From Asterias rubens (Eukaryota > Echinodermata > Asteroidea > Forcipulatida > Asteriidae): 64,000 nt of DNA. The translations under genes and the position numbers were made by a program. Positions 38,401 to 47,036 of this stretch are shown here, piece after piece. The notes under the pieces are model-generated. The model saw nothing but the letters and a program-made list of their open reading frames with translations. It searched no databases and was not told the origin of the DNA. The DNA is taken from contig NC_047062.1 in the NCBI RefSeq assembly GCF_902459465.1, positions 16,127,994 through 16,191,993 of the forward strand. The letters are read 5' to 3'. The stretch's first letter is position 1. Every line of letters starts with the position of its first letter.

Positions 38401-41400
38401 AAAAACCAGCCATAGTCAAAACAATGAAAAATAATGCTCTCAATTACAACCAACAGATGTTATACACTAACTTAAAGACTGCCTTAACAGAGACTGCTTT
38501 TGTTTACTTCCAGCTGGTCACAGGAGTAGAAGACACCCCAAACCAATGAGGCGTAGCCACTCCATCCCTGATCATCGAACTGTTAAGTCACCATATAATG
38601 CTAAAGTTATCATCCCTCTAAGGTAGGTTTAGATGTCAGAAATAGTTCAGTCGATCATGGTTTTGTGCAGCCGTGGTGTGTAGCTTTATCTACTGCTGCA
38701 ATCATCAATCATCAGTTATATAATTGCAACTGCAAAGAGGAAAGTAAATTGTAGCATTTTAATGACTATAATTTAAATGCTTTTTACTAAATGTTGTTGT
38801 CATTGTCTACATTCTTGAAGTGTTTTACTGGAATGTTAACGGTTCTTTTTTTTCTTCCTCCTTCTTAGGAATCATTTAATGTTTTATGTTCTTTCATGGG
38901 TTTTTGTTGTTGTTTTTTAGTGGTTCATGAAATTCCTGTTTATGCCTAACATTGTTTCATACATTTCGGTCTGTTTATTGGCTGCCTGTTTTACTTCTTT
39001 TAATTTATATAAAGCGTCTTGAGTGTTGTTTTTTAGGCAGATTTTGGCGCTATATAAATGCTTGTTGTTATTATTATTTATTATTATGGCTAACTAGTAA
39101 TTCTGCATAAGCTTTTGTAGCAACAGCAATGAAATTAGATGCAATAAAGAAAAAACTTCAAATTGCATTAGACGATGATGAGGACGTAGTTGTTGCTACA
39201 AAAGCTTAAATGCAGATATTTATTTATTACTTTAGTCATTAAAGTGCTATACATTTTACATTCCTCTTTTCAATTACTTGACTAACCAGGCTACCCACCA
39301 AAAACAAAAATCATTTTAAGGGTATCAAACACAGTTGCATTTCCACCAATTTATTGTGAGTTTAGAGACCTGCTCTTTTTGTCCATTTTCATAAGGGCTC
39401 TATTGAATTTTGTTTTAGAGAACAACAAGATCTGAATTTGACTTCGGAGCCCCTCTGTAGGGCCGAGTTGGCAAATGTGGTTTATTTTGTGTGTGTGTAT
39501 TTGATGCATGTTTTTTCCCATTAATGATATTTTCTTTTTCTTAACTCATACAATGTGTATGTAATTTTATGCTTTTACCCGTTTATTGTTAATTTCTATT
39601 TTGTAATTTTGAATGGTGTCAGCCATTTGGTTGATTTTTTTATTCTGACTAAACCGTTAATAACCATACAAAACCTTATACAAGTTACAACTTCTGAGTG
39701 ACTTTTCCTTGCAGAGAGCCAGAGCCTCGACGAAGACGAAGCAACGAGAGCCAACTCAGTGGTCATGAGGAAGCTCAACTCCGTAGGAGGATGGGAGAAT
39801 TAAACAGAGCTGCAATGTACCCCAGCGCAAGCCAGATGAAGATCAGAGAATATGAGGGCATATACGACTTGAAAGGTAAGACTTCATGGAGAAGTATTAC
39901 ATTACACACTATTAGGTATTCACATCAGAGAACTATTGTCGTTTTAACTTGTACCCTGTTTATTATATTAGCTATATAAAATAATATCTTTAAATTCTGT
40001 TGAGTTTCAAAGTGTATACCGAATGAATAATAAGAGAGATCTTCTCTGAGTGCTTGTGCAATTCATTTTTAGTCTGGTCTTGTAAAATAAAATCCGTCCA
40101 AATCTGTCCAAATGTTTTGTTTCTTGTGGATTTTACCTACAAAATTTAGCCATGACTAAAGGCAGTGGACACTATTGGTAATTGTCAAAGACTAGCCTTC
40201 ACAGTTGGTGTATCTCACCATATGCATTAAATAACAAACCTGTGAAAATTTGAGCTCAATCGGTCATCAAAGTTGCCAGATAATAGTGAAAGAAGAAAAC
40301 GACCTTGTCACACGAGAAATTACCAGTAGTGTCCACTGCCTAAGTCAGTATGTTTCAGACTTGTAGATTTGCTTGAAAAGCCATTAGTCAAATTAATTTA
40401 TTTTTTTTCTTTCCCAGGTTTGTCCACTTTCCTGTCCATATACAATTGATTATGATATAGTTTATTGACTCGCCACACCAAAAGCAGAGACTGAAGAAAT
40501 GACCTCATTCACTAGAGTAAATTTATTAACAGAAATGTCCAAAAGCTCAAAGTAATGAACCATGTTTATGGAACCATTTCCAAGGAGTTCAGTTCCCAAG
40601 TGTCAATGTCTCTGCATGTTTTATTTTCCTTCGGTAAATTATCAGAACACCCCTTGAAAATTTGCCAACTTCCTTAGCAGATGTGAGTTGCTAAATAAGA
40701 ACATGACATAATTACCAGGCCCCTAGATTTTTGCATTGAATTATAGGCCTTGGAGATGATTGACTCACTAACCTTTGCCATCTTTATGATTTTCTTTGCA
40801 GATTTGACTCTTGTCTCTTAACATATATTTAGGCATATATTCCTTTTCCATATTTGTTCAATTATGATATCAAGTTTGAATTTTATTTGATAATGATATC
40901 AAGTAAGATTCTCTTCTTTTAACTAAAATCTTTTAATTAACTGATACCAGTTGTAGTAACAACATGTACCTTTAAATAATTTTCTCTTCAAAATATGCTC
41001 ATATTTACTTCCTTTGGTCGATTTCAGGAAGCACTAAGATTCATCATGATGAGTCTTCATTTGTATTGTGACATAACACTTTGATCAGCAATTAAGATTG
41101 ATTCACAACTTTAAAGTATCAATCTTAGCTCTTTGTGAAATCAACCCCAGCTCCCATAAAATGAAAATATAAAGTTGCAATATCTTATAATTATCATATG
41201 GTTGTTTTGTTTTCCTTCAAAATAACAACTTAATTGTAATTTTGTGATAACGGTCAGATTCGAGTCATATATGACTTTATACATCAAGTTAAAAAGCTTG
41301 CCTGCAAATATTTTTTTTTCCAACAAATGTGAGCACCCTGTGACCCTTTAAAAAACAAAGTCATTTGTTAACCTTTAACCCTATTACATTGCTTCCTATT

Positions 41401-42437
41401 GAAATATTAATGCCTGAATGTTTTTCCTGTGCCTTGCTTTGCTGGACATCAGGAGCCGGGGCGAGGCGATAGAAAAGGGTAATAAATACAGGACTGTGAT
41501 TGTAGAAACTGCTTGTCCAAATTATGCAGTTTGACATCTCACTGTACTTCATCACTTCATGCTGTGCCAAATATTTGATGGTCACTGCATGCTGGCATGG
41601 TGTTATTCTTTCTACTTGATTCTGATTTCTGATTTTTTTTTCTCCTTGGAATATTAGAAAAGTTGTGATTTAATAGCCTGAAAATTCTATCAAACCTTCT
41701 CCATGTGTAAACGTAGGTTTAGCCACTGTAATCAATAATATTTTTTCTCCTTGGACTAAATATCATGTGTGGGTCAGAATTGTAGTGTAAATGTAATGTT
41801 TGTGTGTTTTTTAAAGCAATATGTCGGCCATTTGAATGGCTGGTTCATGAAGTAATTTTTGTGTGATTGGATACCATGTAATGGACTAAGTAGTTGCATG
41901 ACAAAATATACAAGGGAGTCCATAATGTATACTTGGAGTTAAGTATGTCAAGATGTGTGACAGTCATACTTGTGAGGTTTTATCCATTTGAACTAGAAAG
42001 TTGGAGCTCCCTCACATACTGTACTAACCAATTTGTATGCGGTTTTTATTGTAAAGCTCTTCAGTCTGCTCATAGTCACTTAATTATATAGTCTGCACAC
42101 AATTAAAGTTATCTGCATGTTTGATATTTTGATTTTTATGCATTTGCGTAGCCCTAGGTACGATAGGCTTAGTATATGACAAATTTGGACAACCAGTCTA
42201 TAGTGTTATTTTGATGTGATTTTGAACTGTATAATATTGTTAAACTTGCCAAGAATAGTTTCAAATGAATGAGTTTTGTGGTGGCCTTACAATCTCCTCT
42301 TCTTTAACTATTCTACAGAACCCTGTACCCCAAGGTGGGATGGTGGTGGTCGACCACGATGCACTCTTCACTTCTTAACACCAGAGGAGTTCAGAAAACG
42401 GGTTTCATATCAAAAACAGCCATCATTCTGGCTCTGA
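20492..42437 (+). CDS. Multi-ankyrin-repeat protein with coiled coil and basic tail (inversin-like architecture), 16 exons
   Basis: Exons: 20492-20944, 22918-23105, 25401-25620, 27222-27474, 29589-29894, 30698-30896, 31721-31854, 32410-32570, 33081-33549, 34372-34538, 35805-35879, 36459-36586, 37759-37880, 38514-38622, 39715-39875, 42319-42437. All junctions are GT-AG with consistent phases; total 3264 bases, 1087 residues plus stop. Residues 6-660 hold about 19 ankyrin repeats (for example GRTALHWAV, GKTAMHHTI, GKTPLLWAA, GGCTPLFYA), a long solenoid for protein binding. Residues 663-790 are a Glu/Asp/Lys-rich linker. Residues 796-876 form a coiled coil (SEARQKARSQKKEL and following). Residues 877-1048 are serine- and arginine-rich and probably disordered. 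The last exon encodes a compact end containing CTLHFLTPEEFRKR and finishing SFWL. No kinase, SOCS, SAM or ion-channel domain is seen. Size and layout recall inversin/NPHP2-type scaffolds, but I see no clear IQ motif, so orthology is not claimed. Confidence 0.92.
21163..21290. mobile_element. Short TIR element with near-perfect 25-base arms
   Basis: TTTCCGTATGGCGCCACCAC near the left end is mirrored by GTGGTGGCGCCATACGGAAA near the right, continuing into TTTTTCAC / GAAAAA. The core is AT-rich. It lies in ankyrin intron 1. Confidence 0.8.
24172..24363. mobile_element. TIR element of the GGCCCAATTTCA family
   Basis: Left end GGCCCAATTTCAAAGAGCTG and right end CAGCTCTATTGAAATTGGGC pair. TTTCTGCTAAG and CTTAGCAACTT stretches are mirrored inside. 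Intronic in the ankyrin gene. Confidence 0.75.
24696..24728. repeat. Perfect palindrome (16-base arms, 1-base loop)
   Basis: AGCAACAAACCCATAA, one A, then the exact complement. A second, weaker pair (AACTCTATG / CATAGAGTT) follows within 50 bases. Confidence 0.9.
24836..25002. repeat. Partial GGGCCCAATTTCAT element
   Basis: Right end TTATGAAATTGGGCCCA with internal TTGCTTAGCA and TGCTAAGCACAG. The left terminus is degraded. Confidence 0.5.
25029..25361 (+). mobile_element. MITE copy just upstream of ankyrin exon 3
   Basis: Starts GGAACACTATTGGTAATTAC and ends ACGTGTCAAATGCCT. It lies about 40 bases before the exon at 25401, inside the intron. Confidence 0.65.
26487..26810 (-). mobile_element. 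MITE copy, inverted, first of a back-to-back pair
   Basis: Runs from AGGCACTGCGACACGTTTGG to CCAATAGTGTCCAGTGCCT. It shares the TTAA at 26811-26814 with the next copy. The left flank is ATAA. Confidence 0.78.
26815..27191 (+). mobile_element. MITE copy, second of the back-to-back pair, abutting ankyrin exon 4
   Basis: Exact TTAA on both sides (26811-26814, 27192-27195) and both termini intact. Its right end is only about 30 bases before the splice acceptor used by the exon at 27222. Confidence 0.85.
27511..27932. repeat. Two adjacent copies of the CACAAAGAGTTAGGA inverted-repeat element
   Basis: The first copy covers about 27511-27655 and the second about 27713-27932. Both carry ACTCGTCCTAAGTC and ACAGTGCAGGG and end AGGAAGAGTTTtGTGAAxTCGAC. 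They lie in the intron after ankyrin exon 4. Confidence 0.7.
29290..29480 (+). repeat. tRNA-derived SINE
   Basis: Contains GGTAGCTAGTGG and the B-box-like GGTTCGGATCCCACCCG, followed by a body with TTGTTTGGTCTCATGACTTG. It does not fold as a complete tRNA. Intronic, 100 bases before ankyrin exon 5. Confidence 0.55.
30108..30350. mobile_element. TIR element of the GGGCCCAATTTCATAGAGC family
   Basis: Left end GGGCCCAATTTCATAGAGCT and right end AGCTCTATGAAATTGGCCCC. GCTTAGCATGAAATTTC is mirrored by GAAATTTCATGC-like sequence inside. Intronic in the ankyrin gene. Confidence 0.78.
30490..30660 (-). repeat. tRNA-derived SINE, antisense
   Basis: Minus strand reads TAGCTCAGTTGGAAGAGCGC followed by a B-box-like GGTTTGAATCCCACTC. 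Related partial copies lie at 29925-29995 and 55585-55735 (shared TTGAACGAAGAA or TTGCTCAAAGAA, CCTCCGGA, TAGCCCTATG). Confidence 0.6.
31357..31560 (+). repeat. TTAA-associated dispersed repeat, third family
   Basis: Begins AGGCAAAGTGTGTTTGG after TTAA. It shares GGATTATTCTTCCT and neighbouring stretches with segments at about 12715-12915 and 36055-36240. Ends are not clear. Confidence 0.45.
33594..33972 (+). mobile_element. MITE copy just inside intron 9 of the ankyrin gene
   Basis: Exact TTAA flanks (33590-33593, 33973-33976). It begins 45 bases after the end of the exon at 33549. Confidence 0.85.
34560..34968 (-). repeat. tRNA-derived SINE with long body, antisense
   Basis: The right end read on the minus strand gives AGTGGCCGAGCGGTTAAGAG and GGTTCGAATCCC, both RNA polymerase III promoter boxes. 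The body ends at TATATAGCGCACATATCTAC. Intronic in the ankyrin gene. Confidence 0.7.
36055..36240 (+). repeat. Dispersed repeat, same family as 12.7 kb
   Basis: Contains TTTTGAGAAACATTTCACTT, GTTTTTATGCCCCAAAATTT and AGGGATTATTCTTCTTCCTG in the order seen at 12715-12915. It lies in an ankyrin-gene intron. Confidence 0.45.
36597..37030 (+). repeat. Retroelement-derived fragment
   Basis: Starts in TAATAATAATA, contains GATGGTAGGGCATTCCACAA and ends ATGCGCTATATAAGAATGGT plus ATTATT repeats. The GCGCTATATAA plus microsatellite end resembles non-LTR retroelement tails also seen near 39040 and 45760. Confidence 0.5.
38105..38365. repeat. Hairpin-rich dispersed repeat with CACTCTTT motifs, longer copy
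   Basis: Same strings as at 5150-5295, with additional alternating copies of AAAGAGTG and CACTCTTT that can fold back on each other. It lies between ankyrin exons 13 and 14. Confidence 0.65.
38875..39090 (+). repeat. Non-LTR retroelement-like 3' tail
   Basis: Ends TTGGCGCTATATAAATGCTT followed by ATT-rich microsatellite. No reverse transcriptase frame is present nearby. Confidence 0.45.
39110..39213. mobile_element. Short inverted-repeat element
   Basis: TGCATAAGCTTTTGTAGCAA is mirrored by TTGCTACAAAAGCTTAAATG, with an AT-rich centre containing ATGATGAGGACG. It lies in ankyrin intron 14. Confidence 0.65.
40160..40341. mobile_element. Internally deleted MITE copy (182 bases)
   Basis: Both termini are present (AGGCAGTGGACACTATTGG and AGTAGTGTCCACTGCCT), but the central palindrome is lost. 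It lies in the last intron of the ankyrin gene. Confidence 0.75.
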
Positions 42438-42497
42438 GATGACGTCTCACAGTTATTATAACCCCTTCAGTGATTTTTTGAATTTCTGTATGATACA

Positions 42498-42503
42498 AAT
42501 AAA
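42498..42503 (+). terminator. Polyadenylation signal of the ankyrin gene
   Basis: AATAAA lies about 60 bases after the stop codon at 42435-42437 and is followed by TG/T-rich sequence. It implies a very short 3' untranslated region. Confidence 0.6.
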
Positions 42504-43056
42504 TAAGTCTTTGTCACCAAACAAAATATATCTTGCTGATTTTAGTTGTCTTTTTACATCCCATGTCAATAGTATTTCTTGAGTGATACTGCCCTCTTGT
42601 GATAAACATGTATTGTGGGTTGTACATGTGGGATCGATGACACTTTTTTTTGAGGACATAAAAAAGATCACACATGTCTGATAATGGGGTACGATAAGTT
42701 AAGAGGTTATTTGCCAAAGCTAGTTTAAATATAATATGTAAGAATATGGTGTAATATTCGATCTAGTTTGTATATTCACCACATAAAGTGGTTCATAAAG
42801 TGGTTCAGTCTTTAGGATGTTTTTATTGTAATATTCACTGACATTTATTTTTGACAATCATTGTATCCAGTATTTGTTGTGCAGTACTGTTTATGAACTC
42901 TGTGATATATATAATTATAGCATAAAACGAAATATGTACAGTAAACAAGTTAATTTATACTAACTAGAATAATTCAGTATTTATTTTTGTATCAGTTCGT
43001 TCAGTGTATTTTTTCTAGTTTAAAGTGTGCCTTAATTACAAGAAGCGTTGCTTATC

Positions 43057-43280
43057 GTGGCAAGTTGTGGCTGAGCGGTAAAGAGCAACCGTGGGTTCGA
43101 GTCCCATCATGGCACTTGTGTCCGTGAGCAAGATACTTTAGAAAATTGCTTTGTCCATTGGATGCGACATAAAGATGTAGGTCTTCTGTACAAAAATAGC
43201 TGTAACACTTATCGTGGATGAGTAAGGGTTGACATGTGTTTCTGGTTCCCATAGCAACCCGTTTACAGGTTTTCTCAGAC
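43057..43280 (+). repeat. tRNA-derived SINE
   Basis: TTGTGGCTGAGCGGTAAAGA is the A box region and GTGGGTTCGAGTCCCA the B box. The spacing is too short for a real tRNA, and a SINE body (GAGCAAGATACTTTAGAAAA) follows. Its end meets a truncated MITE. Confidence 0.65.
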
Positions 43281-43380
43281 TTGTGAAAAATAGAAATGTT
43301 CACAGATTTGCGCATAAAGATGGTATAAAAACTTTCTTTGAAAGAACTTGCTGAATATGCCATAAATTCGTAGATGTGGA

Positions 43381-43707
43381 CATCTTGGTGATGAGTAATG
43401 GAGAGAGGTTGATGGTATAAAACATTGTGAGAAACGGCTCCCTCTGAAGTGACATAGTTTTCGAGAAAGAAGTAATTTTCCACGAATTTGATTTCGAGAC
43501 CTCAGATTTAGAACTTGAGGTCTCGAAATCAATCATCTAAACGCACACAACTTCGTGTGACAAGGGTGTTTTTTCTTTCACTATTATCTTGCAAGTTCGA
43601 TGACCGATTGAGCTCAAATTTTCCCAGGTTTGTTATTTTATGCGTATGTTGAGATACACCAACTGTGAAGGCTAGTCTCTGACAATTGCCAATAGTGTCC
43701 ACTGCCT
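43381..43707 (+). mobile_element. MITE copy, 5' truncated
   Basis: Interior and right terminus of the main family, followed by TTAA at 43708-43711. The left end is lost where it meets a tRNA-derived element. Confidence 0.75.
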
Positions 43708-43999
43708 TTAAACCAATGTTGTGTTAGTCTTGAAGTCAAGACAGTCATTGTTAAGCGCGGTGTAGTTTACAGGGATGGTACACACACTCTCGATCCCAGT
43801 ATGTGTGTGGGAGTCAGTCGCAATTAAGTTTATGTGCTCTAAGTTTCAAAATTCAACACTTTCATTATTGTACTTGATACTTGGAAAGCTGATGTTACAT
43901 AAACGCATAATACAAGCATATTATCTGAATCTTGAAAAAATTCATTCAATTTTTTTTTAAAGGGATACATTTTTGAGTAAACTACTGAGGGAAAACGGG

Positions 44000-45670
44000 A
44001 CAAACAATGTGCGTTGGGCCAGACAAAGCTGCGCTTACTTTATTTCATACTTCTTGCCACTAAATTGAACAAAATCTTGAGATAACATTTTATGTTAAAA
44101 AAAGTAAACGTAAACACCCCTTTGTGACATTATGGTAAACTTGCTAAAATGTAAAACAATATACATTTAAATTTTGATTATATATACAGAAACATTTTAC
44201 AATTTTTGCATAAAGCAACATCATCGTTAATCATAACTTGAATTGATGTGAGAAGGAAACAAAACCACAAAATATTGTGATTATAAACTGCAAGATAATC
44301 AAATCTGATATTAATATAAATGTTATTCAGTACATGAAATGCTAATTTTTAAAAAGCTACCTCTCACATACAAACAATCCATTGCTTTTTATTCCTCAGT
44401 TACAAATGCCATTTTTTAAACATAGATTCTGAAATTATACTCAATTAATATAGATGTGAATAAAAGTCCTTTTACAAAATCTAATAACAAAGACCTTTTT
44501 TGCAAGTATCTTTTTTTTGGGTGAATCTAGAATATGAATTTGTACCCTTTCTTCCAACTGTTGATTCAGGAAAAGCACGTAGTGAAGAAGTCCAATAATG
44601 AGAAACAGAGTTTGACATTAATTGTGTATACTAGAAAGTTAGCCGTCTTGAAGTTAAAATTTATTAAATGGATCATACATCTGTAAACCCAAACCGAAAT
44701 GTGGTCTTAGGTTACAAGTATATTTTTCCGCTTTCTGAAATATGTGTCATATTTCATTGTGCATTTAGATTTTTTACATGTACTTGCTTGTATTTTTTAT
44801 CGTGCTTTTCTCCAGCAATGGTGACCCTAATAGTTAATCTGTGGCGATTGGCCAGGCTATTCAGCTGGTCTTTTTAACTCACCGAGTCCTACCAAAACAA
44901 TGCCACGGGCATACTACTCCGGTTCATTTTCCTTGCAGGACTTTTTTGGGGTGGAGTGCAGAGCTTTTTTACCAAACATGTGTAGGGTAAAAACAAGGGT
45001 AATGTCAGTAAGTAGGATTTGAAACTTTGCATGGTGGAAATAAGATATAGAAGAGTTTGCGATAACACCATGTAATGACCGTCTCTAAAGGGTAATGTCA
45101 ATTCGATTGTTCTAGTAAACCGAGTTGAGTCGGCACACTAGACAGACCAGACCATAGATCAATATTTGAAGAAAAAACCCCCACATAACATTGCAAAGTT
45201 TAAATTGATGGCAGTGTGAATTCATTGTCAATGACAAAACTGACTGTTCACAAAGGATACAACACCATTGGTTTGCAGAAAAGAGTACAAGGGCTTTCCA
45301 TTCAAGAGCAACTAAAATGTTCATGTTTTATATCACAGCTTGAAACTGTTTTAGGCTCAATTTTATTTACGTGTTGGATTAATTTGAAAATTCATTTTAG
45401 TGAAAGTGACGGAAGTTATTACAGCTTCAGCGCAACTGAAACTTGCCGACTTTTGACATCAGTTACATCAACTTCCGTTTCATTCAATACCAGTCCTGTA
45501 CTATGCCTCTCAGGGTTGTAACTAGACCAAATTTAGTAGTGGGCAATCAATCAAGTTTTGTTGGAAGTCTACCGAGGGCAAGGAGATCAACAAAATTGTT
45601 TATGTTTAATTATGGCCCATTATTGCTCATTAAGTGGGGCCAGGTTTCCAAACTGTTTGTATCATGAAGC
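44000..45670. other. Intergenic stretch with no recognised gene
   Basis: Lies between the ankyrin gene end and the methyltransferase 3' exon. Open frames at 44668-45667 are short and show no domain or splice support. Confidence 0.45.
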
Positions 45671-45674
45671 CAGG

Positions 45675-45780
45675 CAATAAGTTGAATGGCCTTTGGATTG
45701 TGTTCTTTCTCACTCCAGTGCCTTGAGTACCTTGTTTGGTAGATACGTGCACTATATAAGACTTTGATATTATTATTATC
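45675..45780 (+). repeat. Non-LTR retroelement-like 3' tail
   Basis: CAGTGCCTTGAGTACCTTGT and TGCACTATATAAGACTTTGA precede ATTATTATTATC. Confidence 0.45.
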
Positions 45781-46199
45781 TGTGTCTCAGACCCATGCAA
45801 AGTGGACAATATTTAAAATCTGTGCTGGGCAGCATCATGTATTTTGCTCAGAGTGCTGGGCATAAATTGAGAGTCCTGGGCAGGCCCGCCCAGCACCGCC
45901 CATCGTTGCTATAACACTGATGTCTCTTATTGTCCAACCTTTCATTATCATCCACTTCGGCTTTGAATGATAAACCGGTGAGTGGCTTCTTAGAAATAAG
46001 ATTTAAATTATGGGGGGCTCTAAAAAATGTCCACTGTCACTGTCGTATTTACACAGAGGTGAAAGGTCAAAAGGACTAGTAGAAAAGCAAATTCACTTGA
46101 GTTTCGCTGCTTAAAACTATTACATCATTCAATCAACCTGATGAAATTTCATGAGAACAGATGCGGACACTTCCAAGATGCATGTTATCATTGGCTTTT

Positions 46200-46720
46200 G
46201 TTTTCATACAACGTTATTTGTTTTTATTATTTTGAAATTATGTGTACACATATTTTTAAAGACATTTTGAAGACATTTTGACAGGAATTACCAAGTTGTC
46301 TGTACACAACACAAACAATAATACCTATGTTATTACACATCAATGGGATTTGCAGCTGAAAGTTGTTTAAGACATAGACAAGTTCAGTCCCCAAGGCAAA
46401 AAGAGGTCTCTTCTTTCTAAAAATCTCCACAGTGTTTCATACAATTAAAAAACAAAAAATACTGCAAAAACATTCATCACAACTTGGCAGATAAAATATT
46501 GAGGATTTGGAAAGACTACAGCCTCTTTAGCCTTAGAAGCCAAACTGTCCTGTGTATGTACATGTAGAACTATTTCAGGACTCCATGCACACTATACATG
46601 TTGGAGAAATTGGCTTCAGAACTAAACCAAATATAATTGCAGCTTTGGGGTCAGAGATCAAAGGTCGGAAGCTCCAGGTCATGAATCCTTCCAAAAGCGT
46701 CTCAAAGATCAAGTCTGCCC
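46200..46720 (-). other. Candidate 3' untranslated exon of the methyltransferase gene
   Basis: Eight bases after the stop codon the last coding exon shows a good donor (GAAG followed by GTACGC, exon end 47029). A strong acceptor (CTTTCTTACAG) follows on the minus strand, so the exon would start at 46720. A TTTATT near 46217 is an antisense AATAAA and could end the transcript. A junction this close to the stop would not trigger decay. Boundaries are predicted. Confidence 0.4.
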
Positions 46721-47036
46721 CTGTAAGAAAGAAAAAAATTGGAATTGAAAAAACAAAAAATAACACTTAGTCCGACTTTGAAAAAGATATTTGTTCGGTT
46801 GGGAAGGGAGCAAGAAATAAGACTTGTTATTTTGTTTTAATCAACAGCCTTCGCTAAATGGGTTTTCTGCTAGTCATCATCTTGCCCAACTGTTTTTGAT
46901 GTGTACATGAAAGCTAAACAGCAGTATCCCCATGTCAGGCCTGAAAATTTACACATGTTTTCCACACTTTTATCACAAGGAAAGGATGGCGTTTATTCAT
47001 TTTGGCCATAACTTGAGCCAAGGCGTACCTTCTGTC

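Noticed and set aside
43057-43130. Possible tRNA gene
   Set aside because: A and B boxes are present but the spacing is too short for a cloverleaf and a SINE body follows, so it is annotated as a tRNA-derived SINE.
46552-46770. 72-residue plus-strand open frame
   Set aside because: The strand with splice evidence is the minus one (acceptor before 46720), so this is better read as antisense of a 3' untranslated exon.
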